Below, in pieces: positions 54,080 to 62,758 of a stretch of 64,000 nt of DNA. The first letter of the stretch is position 1; the number at the start of each line of letters is the position of its first letter. The position numbers and the translations under genes were made by a program. The notes beneath the pieces were generated by a model. It was not told where the DNA came from. It saw nothing but the letters and a program-made list of their open reading frames with translations, and ran no database searches. This stretch comes from Fimbriimonadaceae bacterium (GTDB lineage Bacteria; Armatimonadota; Fimbriimonadia; Fimbriimonadales; Fimbriimonadaceae), in the NCBI GenBank assembly GCA_026129685.1, contig JAHCHO010000014.1, positions 38,627 to 102,626 on the forward strand, in the 5' to 3' direction.

Positions 54080-55012
54080 ATGACGAGACGCGCCTTCCTT
54101 GCCGCCGCCGCCTCGGCGCTGCCGCTGAGGATGCCGGGACAAAACGGCGTCGGAAAGGTCGTGCGGGTGGCGATGATCGCCGACCTGCACCATGGTCTCG
54201 CGCCGGACGCCATCGCGCGATTCGACGCCTTCGAGGCGGCGGTACGGCAACGGGGCGACCTCGATCTGGCGGTGCAGATGGGCGACTTCTGCCATCCGGG
54301 CGCGGAGTCCGGACCCCTCACGGCCAAGTGGCGCGACCTCCCGGTTCCTCAACTCAACGTCCTGGGAAACCACGACATGGATCGCGGCACGAAGGAGACG
54401 ATCATGGCCCAATGGGGAATGCCCGCCCGATTCGGGGCGTACGACGTCGGGGCGTTCCGGTTCGTCGTGCTCGACCTCAACAACCTGCGGCGCGGCCAGG
54501 AGGTCGCTCCCTACGCGAACGGCAACTACTTCGAGTCGGGGGTGACCTGCGACTGGGCCGACCCGGAACAACTGGAGTGGCTCGAAAGGGAGTTGCGAAG
54601 GGGCATGAAGCCGACGATCCTGCTCTCGCACCAGCCTCTCGGGTTTGGGACGCCCGGCGGCCCCTTGCCGGAACCCCAGACTCGAGTGCTGCGAGTCGTT
54701 TTGGACGCGCGGGCGGCGAACCCGGCGGGGGCGGTTGTGGCGTGCTTGAGCGGGCACCTGCACGTCGACCGGTTCGAGGCGCACGAAGGGATTCCGTGCC
54801 TCTCGGTCAACTCGGCGAGCTACTTCTGGCACGAGGGGATGCACCCTTACCGTGACCCGCTGTTCGCCTTTCTCGAACTGGACCCGGCGGGGGAGTTGCG
54901 GGTCATCGGGCGCAAGGGCGCGTTTGCGAAGGACCCGCCGAAGGTGGCCACGATCGGCATGAGCGCTTCCATCTCGAACCGTCGAGTGCGCCTGACGCGC
55001 ACGAGGGCCTAG
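54080..55012 (+). CDS. Calcineurin-like phosphoesterase, Tat-type signal
   Basis: The metal-binding motifs of the metallophosphoesterase superfamily are all present: MIADLHHG (DxH), QMGDF (GD), LGNHDMD (GNHD), LSHQPLG (H) and LSGHLHVD (GHLH). The N-terminus (MTRRAFLAAAASALPL) is a short twin-arginine-like export signal. The 310-residue product could act on nucleotides, phosphodiesters or other phosphate esters; the substrate is not readable from the sequence. Confidence 0.8.
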   Translation: MTRRAFLAAAASALPLRMPGQNGVGKVVRVAMIADLHHGLAPDAIARFDAFEAAVRQRGDLDLAVQMGDFCHPGAESGPLTAKWRDLPVPQLNVLGNHDMDRGTKETIMAQWGMPARFGAYDVGAFRFVVLDLNNLRRGQEVAPYANGNYFESGVTCDWADPEQLEWLERELRRGMKPTILLSHQPLGFGTPGGPLPEPQTRVLRVVLDARAANPAGAVVACLSGHLHVDRFEAHEGIPCLSVNSASYFWHEGMHPYRDPLFAFLELDPAGELRVIGRKGAFAKDPPKVATIGMSASISNRRVRLTRTRA

Positions 55013-55017
55013 GGTCC

Positions 55018-55263
55018 GGTCATTCTGGGCGGAGCGTCGAACCCCGGCAGAAGGGGAGCAGGGGAATCGAAGAGGGCGGACCGGGATCCTTCACTGCGTT
55101 CAGGATGACAACCTGTCGCTACTGTCATTCTGAGCGAAGCGAAGAATCCCGGCAGAGGCGGAAGGAGGAGAAGGGGAATAGGAAGGGGCGGACCGGGCGG
55201 ACCGGTATCCTTCACTGCGTTCGGGATGCCAGTTCGTGGATTCTGCACGGCGCTCAGGATGAC
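55018..55263. repeat. REP-like palindromic repeats (CATTCTGAGCGAAGCGAA type)
   Basis: The gap between two genes consists mostly of imperfectly complementary copies: gtcattctgagcgaagcgaa at 55124-55143 and inverted relatives such as ccttcactgcgttcaggatgac near 55087-55108, 55208-55229 and 55242-55263, with ggcag spacers. They can form hairpins. Such repeats are scattered in many high-GC genomes, probably as non-autonomous REP elements. The last copy overlaps the 3' end of the kinase-like gene. Confidence 0.65.
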
Positions 55264-56168
55264 GCCTTCCTAGCTGCCGAGTCCTGTAGGGCCCGTTCCA
55301 CGAGCCAAAGCAGGTGGGCGCGCATCGTCTCCGTCGTCACGTCGGGGCGACCGAACGAGGGGTAGGTCGCGGCCCATTCGGGCAGGTTCTCCATCGGACG
55401 AAGGGCGGCGCGCAAGTCCCAGTAGGGAAGGGAGGTCGCGTCCAGCGGGATGAGCGAGAGGTAGTGTCGGGTGAAGGTCGCCATCGCCTCCGGGCCGAGG
55501 ATCCAGAGAGTGTCCAGACGACTGACGGCGAGGTCGCGCAGAGGTTCGCCGACGGCCGCGCTCTCCCAGTCCACCACGCCCACGATCTCGCCGTCACGCC
55601 AGATCACGTTCCCGGGCCAGTAGTCGCCGTGGCGCAAGACGGGGGGATTGAGTACCGGCTCGCGCCCTTCCAGAGCGGCCCAGACGTCGTCCTCGCGCAG
55701 GTCGGCGTTCCCGACCGCCGGACGGGGACGGGGCTTGGAGGGCATCGGTAACGAGTCCCCAATCCCGATGGCCTCGTGATCCACGCGATGGATCGCCGCC
55801 AAGCCCTCGGCGAACCGGACGAGGAACGCGTCGACGTCGTTTGGGTTCAGTTCGGGCGCGCCCTCGATGTAGTCCACGACGTAGAAGGGGGTTGGGGGCT
55901 CTGGCGAAAGGAATCGAGGGTTCGGGACGGGAACGCCCGTCGGCCGCAGGCGCCGCAACATCTCGAACTCCCGCTCGGCGGTGGTCGGAACCATCTGAAG
56001 CGCGTAGGGTCCGGGGTAGCGCGCGATGTGGGTTAGCGGGCCATCCGGGCCGAAGCTCTCGAAAGCGACCATGCGCGCGCTGATCCCGCCGCGCAACTCC
56101 CAGGCGCGACCGAGGCTCGCTCGCGGTCGAAAGGTCCGTAACGCCCGCTCGAGGTCGGCCGTGTCCAT
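55254..56168 (-). CDS. Aminoglycoside-phosphotransferase-fold kinase
   Basis: The Brenner motif VLRHGDYWPGNVIW and the downstream metal-binding VVDWESAAVGEP identify the APH/choline kinase fold. The N-lobe contains IARYPGPYALQ. At 304 residues it is full length. The family phosphorylates small molecules such as aminoglycosides, homoserine or choline; the sequence does not say which. The start is ATG at 56168, 47 bases from the divergent hydrolase gene. Confidence 0.8.
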   Translation of the reverse strand: MDTADLERALRTFRPRASLGRAWELRGGISARMVAFESFGPDGPLTHIARYPGPYALQMVPTTAEREFEMLRRLRPTGVPVPNPRFLSPEPPTPFYVVDYIEGAPELNPNDVDAFLVRFAEGLAAIHRVDHEAIGIGDSLPMPSKPRPRPAVGNADLREDDVWAALEGREPVLNPPVLRHGDYWPGNVIWRDGEIVGVVDWESAAVGEPLRDLAVSRLDTLWILGPEAMATFTRHYLSLIPLDATSLPYWDLRAALRPMENLPEWAATYPSFGRPDVTTETMRAHLLWLVERALQDSAARKASS

Positions 56169-56215
56169 AGACGGGCATTGTAGCCGCCGGGACCGAGGCG
56201 GGGTACAAACCGGCC

Positions 56216-57268
56216 ATGCGTCGCCTTCTCGCCCTACCGCTGCTCCTCTCCGTCGCGCCTTGGGGGCGGGCGGACGCGATCGACGACTACGTCCGGGCGG
56301 CGATGGAGAAGGACCACATCCCCGGCGTCTGTCTGGCCGTTCTCGGGCCGCGCGGGGCGGCGGACGTCCGAAGCTACGGTCTGGCGAACCTCGAGACGGG
56401 CACCCCCTACACGCGGGATACCGTGCATCGCATCGCGTCCCTATCCAAGCAGTTCTGCGCCTACGCCATCCTAACCCTCGAGCGGCAGGGCAAGCTCTCC
56501 CGGAACGACCCGCTCTCCAAGTACTTCCCGGAGGGGGCCAAGGAGTGGGAGGGGGTCACCATCGCGCAGACCCTCGCCCACCGGTCCGGCATCGCCGAAT
56601 ACGACATCGACTTCAACAAGACGTACACGAACGAGGAGTACGTGAGGCTGATTTCGTCGAAACCGCTGGCGGAGAAGCCGGGCGAGACGTACCGCTACAA
56701 CAACGTCGCCTATGCGCTCCTCGGGCTACTGGTTCAGAAGGTGTCCGGCGAGCCGCTGTCGGAGTTCGTCCGCAAGACGGTGTTCCAACCGGTCGGCATG
56801 AAGGACACCCGGTACTTCGACCCCGCCGAGGTGGTCTTGAAGCGGTCGGACGCGTACCGCTGGCGCGACGGGAAGTACGTGAACCCGACGTTTCTGCGGC
56901 CGAAGGTATGGGACGGGAGTGGGGGAATCCTCTCGACGATGGAGGACTTTCTGCGCTACGAGCGGGAACTGCGCGACCCGAAGGTCCTCGATCCCGCGAT
57001 CCTGGCCACCCAGTGGACGCCGTTTGGGGGCGCGGAAGAGGGTTACGGAGCGGGCTGGTTCCGCGAGAAACTGGGCGAGGGGCGCGCCCTGATCCACACG
57101 GGTTCGACCTGGGGGTTCACCTCGTGCTTTCTGCGCGACGTGACGGACGGCTGGACGGTCATCCTGTTCCGCAACGCGGAAGGGGGCTCGTCGAGCGACT
57201 GGGCGAAGGCGATCCTCAAACTGGCCAAGCCGGTCAGGATCGCGGCCGTTGCTTGTGGCCCGCTTTGA
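56216..57268 (+). CDS. Class C beta-lactamase-like serine hydrolase
   Basis: A signal peptide (about residues 1-19) is followed by the SxxK motif in RIASLSKQF (near residue 75), the YxN motif in YRYNNVAYAL, and HTG in LIHTGSTWGFTS, which stands for the KTG motif. This architecture covers class C beta-lactamases, esterases and DD-peptidases. The acceptor HTG rather than KTG points to an esterase or peptidase-like enzyme. It is exported; the 3' end overlaps the convergent gene by 35 bases. Confidence 0.82.
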   Translation: MRRLLALPLLLSVAPWGRADAIDDYVRAAMEKDHIPGVCLAVLGPRGAADVRSYGLANLETGTPYTRDTVHRIASLSKQFCAYAILTLERQGKLSRNDPLSKYFPEGAKEWEGVTIAQTLAHRSGIAEYDIDFNKTYTNEEYVRLISSKPLAEKPGETYRYNNVAYALLGLLVQKVSGEPLSEFVRKTVFQPVGMKDTRYFDPAEVVLKRSDAYRWRDGKYVNPTFLRPKVWDGSGGILSTMEDFLRYERELRDPKVLDPAILATQWTPFGGAEEGYGAGWFREKLGEGRALIHTGSTWGFTSCFLRDVTDGWTVILFRNAEGGSSSDWAKAILKLAKPVRIAAVACGPL

Positions 57269-57707
57269 GGAGGGTGACGATCTCCGCGATTCGGGCCGAC
57301 CTCTTCTCGGCGGGCTTCTTCGCCCCGTCCAGCCACTTGAGATAGCCCTTGCGATAGAAGGTGGCGAGGGCGTCGAAGAACGCCCGGGCCTCGGGCTCGG
57401 CGGCGAGGGCGGCGGCAAAGTCGGGCGGCAGGTCGTCGGCTTGCGGCCCTTCCGCCTCGATCGTCACGGATACCTCCAGGCCCTCTTCCAGCGGGCAGTC
57501 CCGCAGCCACGCCGCCCCGGGAGCGATCGCCCACCCGTCCTCCAACCGCACGAGCGGCCCCCGGAAGGCGACTCCGTCGAGGGTGCCGCGCACGTGGTGC
57601 CGCTCCTTGGTTCCCCAAGCTTCGTCAGGGTCGAAGGGTAGACGCACGATGGCTCTGTCTGACTCTTTTATGAACATCGCGTGAAAAGTCGCGCGTCTAC
57701 TGAACAT
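57234..57707 (-). CDS. DUF1905/YdeI-like protein
   Basis: The N-terminal half (RATFHAMF, AIVRLPFDPDEAWG, VRGTLDGVAFRGPL) matches DUF1905, and the C-terminal half (FFDALATFYRKGYLKWLDGAKKPAEKRSARIAEIV in parts) matches the YdeI/OmpD-associated helical domain. Such proteins are common but uncharacterised. ATG at 57707 covers the whole first strand of the domain; ATG at 57677 is shorter. A TACAAT -10-like box just upstream of 57707 could place the transcript start close to it. Confidence 0.75.
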   Translation of the reverse strand: MFSRRATFHAMFIKESDRAIVRLPFDPDEAWGTKERHHVRGTLDGVAFRGPLVRLEDGWAIAPGAAWLRDCPLEEGLEVSVTIEAEGPQADDLPPDFAAALAAEPEARAFFDALATFYRKGYLKWLDGAKKPAEKRSARIAEIVTLLKAGHKQRPRS

Positions 57708-57763
57708 TGCGCAGGTATTGTACACACCTTGTTCCCGAGAGGCCCCTCGGGACGGAGGCGCGA

Positions 57764-59386
57764 ATGGCGGTGGTTTCACGACTGAATCGGCGCGATTTCT
57801 TGATCGGCTCGGGGGCGACCCTGGCCGGCCTCGCGCTCGCGCCCCTGTCCCGCGTCTTCACAACCTCGCTGGAAGACCTGCCGAAAGACGCCCAGGGAGT
57901 GCGCTACGCGGAAGGATTCGTGTACCACGACCGGGCGGGCAAGGGCCAGCGCGCACTCGGCGACCCCGGGATTCCGGGTGTGTGCGTCTCGAACGGGCGC
58001 GAGGTCGTGCGGACCGACCGCCACGGCGCGTGGCGACTGCCCGTCACCGAAGACACCGTGCTGTTCGTGATCAAGCCGAGCGGTTGGAAGGTGCCGTTGG
58101 GACCCGACCATCTCCCCCGCTACCACTACATCCACAAGCCGGCCGGATCGCCCGCCTTCAAGTATCGGGGGGTCGAGCCGACCGGACCGCTCCCCTCGTC
58201 CATCGACTTCCCCCTGCAGAGGCAGTCCGAACCGAACAAGTTTCGGATGGTGCTGTTCGGCGACCCGCAACCGCGCAACCAGACCGAGATCGACTACATC
58301 GCGCACGACGTGGTGGAGCAAGCGGCGCGCGACGCGAAGGCGGTGGACGCCAAGTTCGGCCTGAGCCTCGGGGACGAGATGTTCGACGTGCTGTCCCTGT
58401 TCGAAAGCCTGAACCGAACGGTCGGGACGATCGGGATTCCTTGGTACAACGTCGTCGGCAACCACGACAAGAACTACGACGCCGAGGACGATGCCGCCTC
58501 GACCGAGACGTTTCAGCGAGTGTTCGGTCCGCCGTACTACGCGTTCGACTACGCGAAGGTCCACTTCGTGGTCTTGGACAACGTCGTGTGGCACGGCGCC
58601 GCTCGCCCCGGCTACCACGGTGAGTTCACCGAGCGCCAACTGGAGTTCGTCAAGAACGACCTCGCCCTCGTGCCGAAAGACCGGCTCGTGGTGATCGCGA
58701 TGCACATCCCGCTCGTGGACGTGCGCAACAAGGAGGCGTTCTACCGCCTCATCGAGGATCGGCCGCATACGTTTTCGCTCTCGGCCCACACCCACATCCA
58801 AGCCCACCATTTCATAGGCGAAGAGGGGGGGTGGAAGGGGGCGACGGCGCACCATCACCTCAACCACGCGACGGTCTGCGGGTCTTGGTGGGAGGGTGCG
58901 CCCGACGAACGGGGCATTCCGCACGCCACGATGGCGGACGGGGGTCCGAACGGCTACTCGATCGTCGAGTTCGACGGGCCGAGGTACCGAGTCATGTTCC
59001 GGCCCGCCAGCCGACCCGCCGAAGAACAGATGAACATCTGGATTCCGGAGGAGATCGCCCTCGAGGAGTCGGCTGAGACCGAGGTGATCGTCAACGTGTT
59101 CGCCGGGTCCGAACGGTCGGTCGTCGAGATGCGGGTCGGCGAGGGCGCCTGGTCACCGATGGCCCGATTCGAAGGCAAGGACCCGTTCTTCCTGAAACTC
59201 AAGGAGTTGGAGGCGAGTCCGACCCCGCCGCCGGGGCTCAAACTCCCGGGCGCGGCGAACACGAAGCATCTCTGGAAGGCGAACCTGCCCGCCCGCCTCG
59301 CGCCAGGGACGCACGCCGTCGAGGTCCGCACGACGGACATGTTCGGGCAGACGTACGTGGATCGGTGCATCGTCCGGGTGGTCTGA
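57764..59386 (+). CDS. Secreted calcineurin-like phosphoesterase with added N- and C-domains
   Basis: A twin-arginine signal (NRRDFLIGSGATLAG) is preceded by GGAGG 5 bases from ATG at 57764. An N-terminal carbohydrate-binding-like or CarboxypepD-type domain (about residues 50-145) precedes the phosphoesterase core with LFGDPQP, SLGDEMFDV, VGNHDKNYD, MHIPLVD and SAHTHIQAHH. A C-terminal Ig-like MetallophosC domain fills the last 120 or so residues. The protein is 540 residues. It is probably periplasmic, acting on phosphodiesters; substrate unknown. Confidence 0.82.
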   Translation: MAVVSRLNRRDFLIGSGATLAGLALAPLSRVFTTSLEDLPKDAQGVRYAEGFVYHDRAGKGQRALGDPGIPGVCVSNGREVVRTDRHGAWRLPVTEDTVLFVIKPSGWKVPLGPDHLPRYHYIHKPAGSPAFKYRGVEPTGPLPSSIDFPLQRQSEPNKFRMVLFGDPQPRNQTEIDYIAHDVVEQAARDAKAVDAKFGLSLGDEMFDVLSLFESLNRTVGTIGIPWYNVVGNHDKNYDAEDDAASTETFQRVFGPPYYAFDYAKVHFVVLDNVVWHGAARPGYHGEFTERQLEFVKNDLALVPKDRLVVIAMHIPLVDVRNKEAFYRLIEDRPHTFSLSAHTHIQAHHFIGEEGGWKGATAHHHLNHATVCGSWWEGAPDERGIPHATMADGGPNGYSIVEFDGPRYRVMFRPASRPAEEQMNIWIPEEIALEESAETEVIVNVFAGSERSVVEMRVGEGAWSPMARFEGKDPFFLKLKELEASPTPPPGLKLPGAANTKHLWKANLPARLAPGTHAVEVRTTDMFGQTYVDRCIVRVV

Positions 59387-59391
59387 CACCC

Positions 59392-60108
59392 TCAAGGCAG
59401 GCAGTCAAGGAGCGCCCAGGCGCAGACCGCGATCGCGGCGGTGTCCACGCGCAACACCCTTGGTCCCAGCGTGCGCCCTCGATCGCCGATAAGGGCGAGC
59501 TCGCGCGGCGCCCATCCACCTTCGGGGCCGACGACGAGGGCGACCTCTTCCCCGGGGGCTTCGACGCCCGTCGTGGCGGCCTCGCTCTCGGAGAACACGA
59601 TCGCCTCCGGGAACCGCTCGAGGGCGACGCGCAGATCGCGCGCCGTCTCGATTACCGGCTGGCGCGTGCGAAAGCACTGCTCGCACGCCTCGCGGGCGAT
59701 GACGCGCAGACGACGGAGTCGGTCGTCGAGTTTCTTGCCTTCCCAACGAACGACGGAACGCTCGGCGTGGAACAGCACGAAGCGGGCGACCCCCAGCTCG
59801 GTGCAGGACCGCACGATGTCGTCCATCCGATCGCCCTTTGGAAGGGCCTGAACGAGCGTCACCCGGCGCGTCGCTTCGGTGTCCACCCGTTCGACGGCGA
59901 CGGGGTGGGCTTCGCGTTCGAGAAACTCGCACCGGATCAGGGTTCCGTCATCGGGCAAGACGGCGATGGGGTCGCCAGGGCGCAGACGAAGCACCTTGCG
60001 GAGCTTGTCCACCTCTTCGGCGGGCAGGGGAATCGGGGCTTCGGGCGTCGCCCCGGGCACGAACACCCGGGGAAGGGACCTTAGCGGCGGAAGGTCGCGG
60101 CGACCCAC
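59392..60108 (-). CDS. rsmE: 16S rRNA (uracil1498-N3)-methyltransferase
   Basis: RsmE is a SPOUT-fold enzyme that methylates N3 of U1498 in 16S rRNA. The knot motifs are clear: VVGPEGGWAPREL (AdoMet binding) and LGPRVLRVDTAAIA. The N-terminal PUA-like part has HKVLRLRPGD-like LRKVLRLRPGDPI. The 238 residues are typical. GTG at 60108 lies inside the end of prmA (28-base overlap), so the genes are co-transcribed. Confidence 0.9.
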   Translation of the reverse strand: MGRRDLPPLRSLPRVFVPGATPEAPIPLPAEEVDKLRKVLRLRPGDPIAVLPDDGTLIRCEFLEREAHPVAVERVDTEATRRVTLVQALPKGDRMDDIVRSCTELGVARFVLFHAERSVVRWEGKKLDDRLRRLRVIAREACEQCFRTRQPVIETARDLRVALERFPEAIVFSESEAATTGVEAPGEEVALVVGPEGGWAPRELALIGDRGRTLGPRVLRVDTAAIAVCAWALLDCLP

Positions 60109-60914
60109 TCCAACTCCTCAAGGCGCTTTTCAAGCGCAAACCCGGCGCGTTCGGCGGCGGCGCGCACGTCCGGCCAGTTGTCCCGGATCACCCCGCTGAC
60201 GATCCAGACCCCGCCCGGCCGAACCGCCTCGGCGGCGTCCGGCGCGACGCGGATCAGCACGGCGCTGATGATGTTCGAGACGACGACGTCGTACGTCCGA
60301 TCCACGGCGTCGAATCCGTTCCCGGCGACCCACGTCGCCGCGACGCCGTTCCGCTCGGCGTTTTCGCGCGCGACCTCGACGGACAAAGGGTCCACGTCGA
60401 TGCCCACCACCGGATCCGCCCCCAGTTTGCGCGCGGCGATCGAGAGAATCCCGCTCCCACAGCCAACGTCGAGGAAGGACGCCCCCTCGGCGAGCACGTC
60501 CTCGATGAGTTCGAGGCACATTCGGGTGGTCGCGTGGTCCCCGGTTCCGAACGCTTGGCCCGGATCGAGGACCAGTTCCACGTCGTCCGGGCCGGCGTCG
60601 AACGCCTCCCACGTGGGCCGCACGACGAAGCGCTTGCCGATTCGGCGCGGCTTGAAGTGGTCGCGAAAGTTGGCGGTCCAATCCTGCTCGACGAGGCGGC
60701 CGATCTCGACCGTCGCGCCGTCGGCCTGGAGGGCTTTCGACAACCGCGCGGTGGCCTCCTCGATGCCCGCGACCTCGGGGAAGTAGGCGACCAACGCGCC
60801 TTCCTCTTCGAGGACGCTGGGCGCCCCGTGCTCGATGAAGACGTCAATGCGCGGCGACCAATCCGGTGGAACGTCGGCGTAGCGCGCCCGGACCAGGACC
60901 CAGGTCGGGTTCAT
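60081..60914 (-). CDS. prmA: Ribosomal protein L11 methyltransferase
   Basis: PrmA trimethylates ribosomal protein L11. The AdoMet-binding motif LDVGCGSGILSIAARKLGA and the catalytic-region VVSNIISAVLIRV (NI for the usual NIL/NP) match the family, with GTGDHATTRMCL upstream. The N-terminal L11-recognition domain is present. The 277 residues are normal. The ATG overlaps the dnaJ stop (ATGA). Confidence 0.92.
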   Translation of the reverse strand: MNPTWVLVRARYADVPPDWSPRIDVFIEHGAPSVLEEEGALVAYFPEVAGIEEATARLSKALQADGATVEIGRLVEQDWTANFRDHFKPRRIGKRFVVRPTWEAFDAGPDDVELVLDPGQAFGTGDHATTRMCLELIEDVLAEGASFLDVGCGSGILSIAARKLGADPVVGIDVDPLSVEVARENAERNGVAATWVAGNGFDAVDRTYDVVVSNIISAVLIRVAPDAAEAVRPGGVWIVSGVIRDNWPDVRAAAERAGFALEKRLEELEWVAATFRR

Positions 60915-62032
60915 CGGCGCCGCCGGAACAGCCCGCCCAGCAGGCCGCCGCCCTCCGGCTCTTTGGGTTCTTCGCCGCAAGCCCGGGCGAACTCCATCAG
61001 GAGTTTGCGCTGTTCGTCGTTCAGTTTCTTCGGGATTGCCACCGAAACGCGCACCCGCAGGTTGCCTCGCGCGCCGCCGTGCAACGGCGGCAGTCCGGCG
61101 CCGCGGATCGTGAACACCTCGCCCGGTTGGGTTCCGGCCGGAACGTCGAGTTCGAGGTCGTCGTCCAAGCCGTCCACGGTGATTTTCGCGCCAAGGGCGG
61201 CTTCGGCGATGCTGATCTCCAGTCGAGTCACGAGTTCTCGTCCATGACGCTCGAACCGCTTGTCGTCGGCGACGTTCAGAACGACGTAGAGGTCGCCGGC
61301 GTGCCCGCCGCGCAACCCCTCGTTGCCGCGGCCGGCGACGTGCAAGGTTTGGCCGGTCTCGACGCCGGGAGGAATCCGAATGGTCGTGGAGGTCTGTTCC
61401 TCGACGAGGCCGGTCGCGCGGCACGCGCGGCACGGGTTCTTGATCGTGTAACCCCGCCCGTTACAGGTCGGGCAGGTGGTCGTCGTGCGCACGCTGCCGA
61501 TGAAGGTGTTGCGAACCTGGGAGACCATTCCCGTGCCCTGGCAGGCGGTGCAACGATCCGGGGTCGCCCCGCCTTCCGCCCCGTTCCCCCCGCAGTCGGC
61601 GCAGGTCCGAAGGCGACGGTAGGACACCGTCTGCTCGACGCCTTGAAGAACGTCGGCGAGTTGGAGCACGACGTGCGCTTGGAGGTCTTCGCCGTCCACC
61701 GCGGTCGAGCGTCCGCGAGACCCGCCAAAGTCCGCGCCGCCGCCCCCGAAGAACATGTCGAAGAGGTCCGAGAACTGGACCCCGCCGCCCGCGAAGGGGT
61801 TGTCCGGCAGGTCGTCCACCGAGCCGAAACGGTCGAACCGCGCCCGTTTCTCCGGGTCGGAGAGGATGGCGTACGCCTGGCCGATTTCCTTGAACTTCTC
61901 TTCCGCCGAAGGATCGCCCGGGTTGACGTCGGGGTGGTACTTCCGGGCGAGCCGCCGATAGGCCGACTTGATCTCGTCGGCCGATGCCTCGCGCGGGACG
62001 CCGAGCGCCTCGTACGGATCCGTTCGCGTCAT
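60911..62032 (-). CDS. dnaJ: Chaperone DnaJ
   Basis: DnaJ stimulates the DnaK ATPase and delivers clients. The J domain includes YHPDVNPGDPSAEEKFKEI (HPD present), followed by a Gly/Phe linker, four Cys-rich repeats (CADCGGNG, CTACQGTG, CPTCNGRG, CRACRATG; the last departs from CxxCxGxG) and the substrate-binding C-domains. The 373 residues are typical. Its order with prmA and rsmE is common in bacteria. Confidence 0.95.
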   Translation of the reverse strand: MTRTDPYEALGVPREASADEIKSAYRRLARKYHPDVNPGDPSAEEKFKEIGQAYAILSDPEKRARFDRFGSVDDLPDNPFAGGGVQFSDLFDMFFGGGGADFGGSRGRSTAVDGEDLQAHVVLQLADVLQGVEQTVSYRRLRTCADCGGNGAEGGATPDRCTACQGTGMVSQVRNTFIGSVRTTTTCPTCNGRGYTIKNPCRACRATGLVEEQTSTTIRIPPGVETGQTLHVAGRGNEGLRGGHAGDLYVVLNVADDKRFERHGRELVTRLEISIAEAALGAKITVDGLDDDLELDVPAGTQPGEVFTIRGAGLPPLHGGARGNLRVRVSVAIPKKLNDEQRKLLMEFARACGEEPKEPEGGGLLGGLFRRRR

Positions 62033-62038
62033 CGAGTC

Positions 62039-62569
62039 TTATACGCTGAGGTCGTCATCCTCGTCGGTCGGCTCTTCTTCCTCTTCGAGATCGGTGAGCG
62101 AAAGGGTGCCGTCGACTTCCGGTTCGACGACGGTCGCCTCCGCCTCGTGCTCGTCCTCTTCGTCCGTCACCAGGTCGCTCAAGGTCGGGGCGTGGTCCGG
62201 CTCCTCCGCTTCCTCGTGGTCCTCGTCGTCGAGACCGAACTCGTCCAGCAGAATGTCGTCGTCCGCGACCAAGCCCTCGATCGCCAGCACGTCCTCTTCG
62301 TCCTCGATGCCGGGAAGCAGGATGCCGAACTCGTCCGTCACGATCGCTTCGGTCGTCTCCTCGGCCTCGACCAGGCTGGGATCCTTGAGGATCGGCCGAA
62401 TCTTGCCCGCCGCGATCTCCGCGAGCGCGATCGTGAGGGGGTGGTTCGACTCGATGCGCACCAACGGCGGCGCGCCCGCCTTCAGCTGCTTGGCCCGTTT
62501 GGCGGCAAGGTTCGACAGCACGAACTTGCCAAAAGGATAGTCGTTGAGGATGTCCGGGGAAGGAAGCAT
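62039..62569 (-). CDS. rpoZ: RNA polymerase omega subunit with long acidic tail
   Basis: The first 70 or so residues match RpoZ (YPFGKFVLSNLAAKRAKQL, HPLTIALAEIAAGKIRPI), which stabilises the RNA polymerase beta' subunit. The remaining 105 residues are an extremely acidic tail with repeated DE-rich blocks (EDEEDVLA, DEFGLDDEDHEEAEE, LEEEEEPTDEDDD). Omega is usually 60-100 residues, so the tail is an unusual addition. ATG at 62569 sits 6 bases upstream of no competing gene; it starts a run of minus-strand genes (rpoZ-dnaJ-prmA-rsmE). Confidence 0.85.
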   Translation of the reverse strand: MLPSPDILNDYPFGKFVLSNLAAKRAKQLKAGAPPLVRIESNHPLTIALAEIAAGKIRPILKDPSLVEAEETTEAIVTDEFGILLPGIEDEEDVLAIEGLVADDDILLDEFGLDDEDHEEAEEPDHAPTLSDLVTDEEDEHEAEATVVEPEVDGTLSLTDLEEEEEPTDEDDDLSV

Positions 62570-62758
62570 GATAATGGGGGCGCTCTTTAAGCCAAGAGAG
62601 CATACCCGATGCCCGTTGCGATTCGGCAAGTTCCGGAGGACGATGGGCGACGTTCCTCCCCCTTTGGGGCGACCGGGCATACATGGGGGGAGGCTCGGGC
62701 CACGGACGCCGGGCGCCCAACGTATCCGTACCCCAACGGGTACATTGCGAACAGAGCT

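Noticed and set aside
59838..61247. Plus-strand frame of about 470 codons opposite prmA and dnaJ
   Set aside because: It is antisense to clear prmA and dnaJ genes and shows only Arg/Ser/Pro-rich composition.
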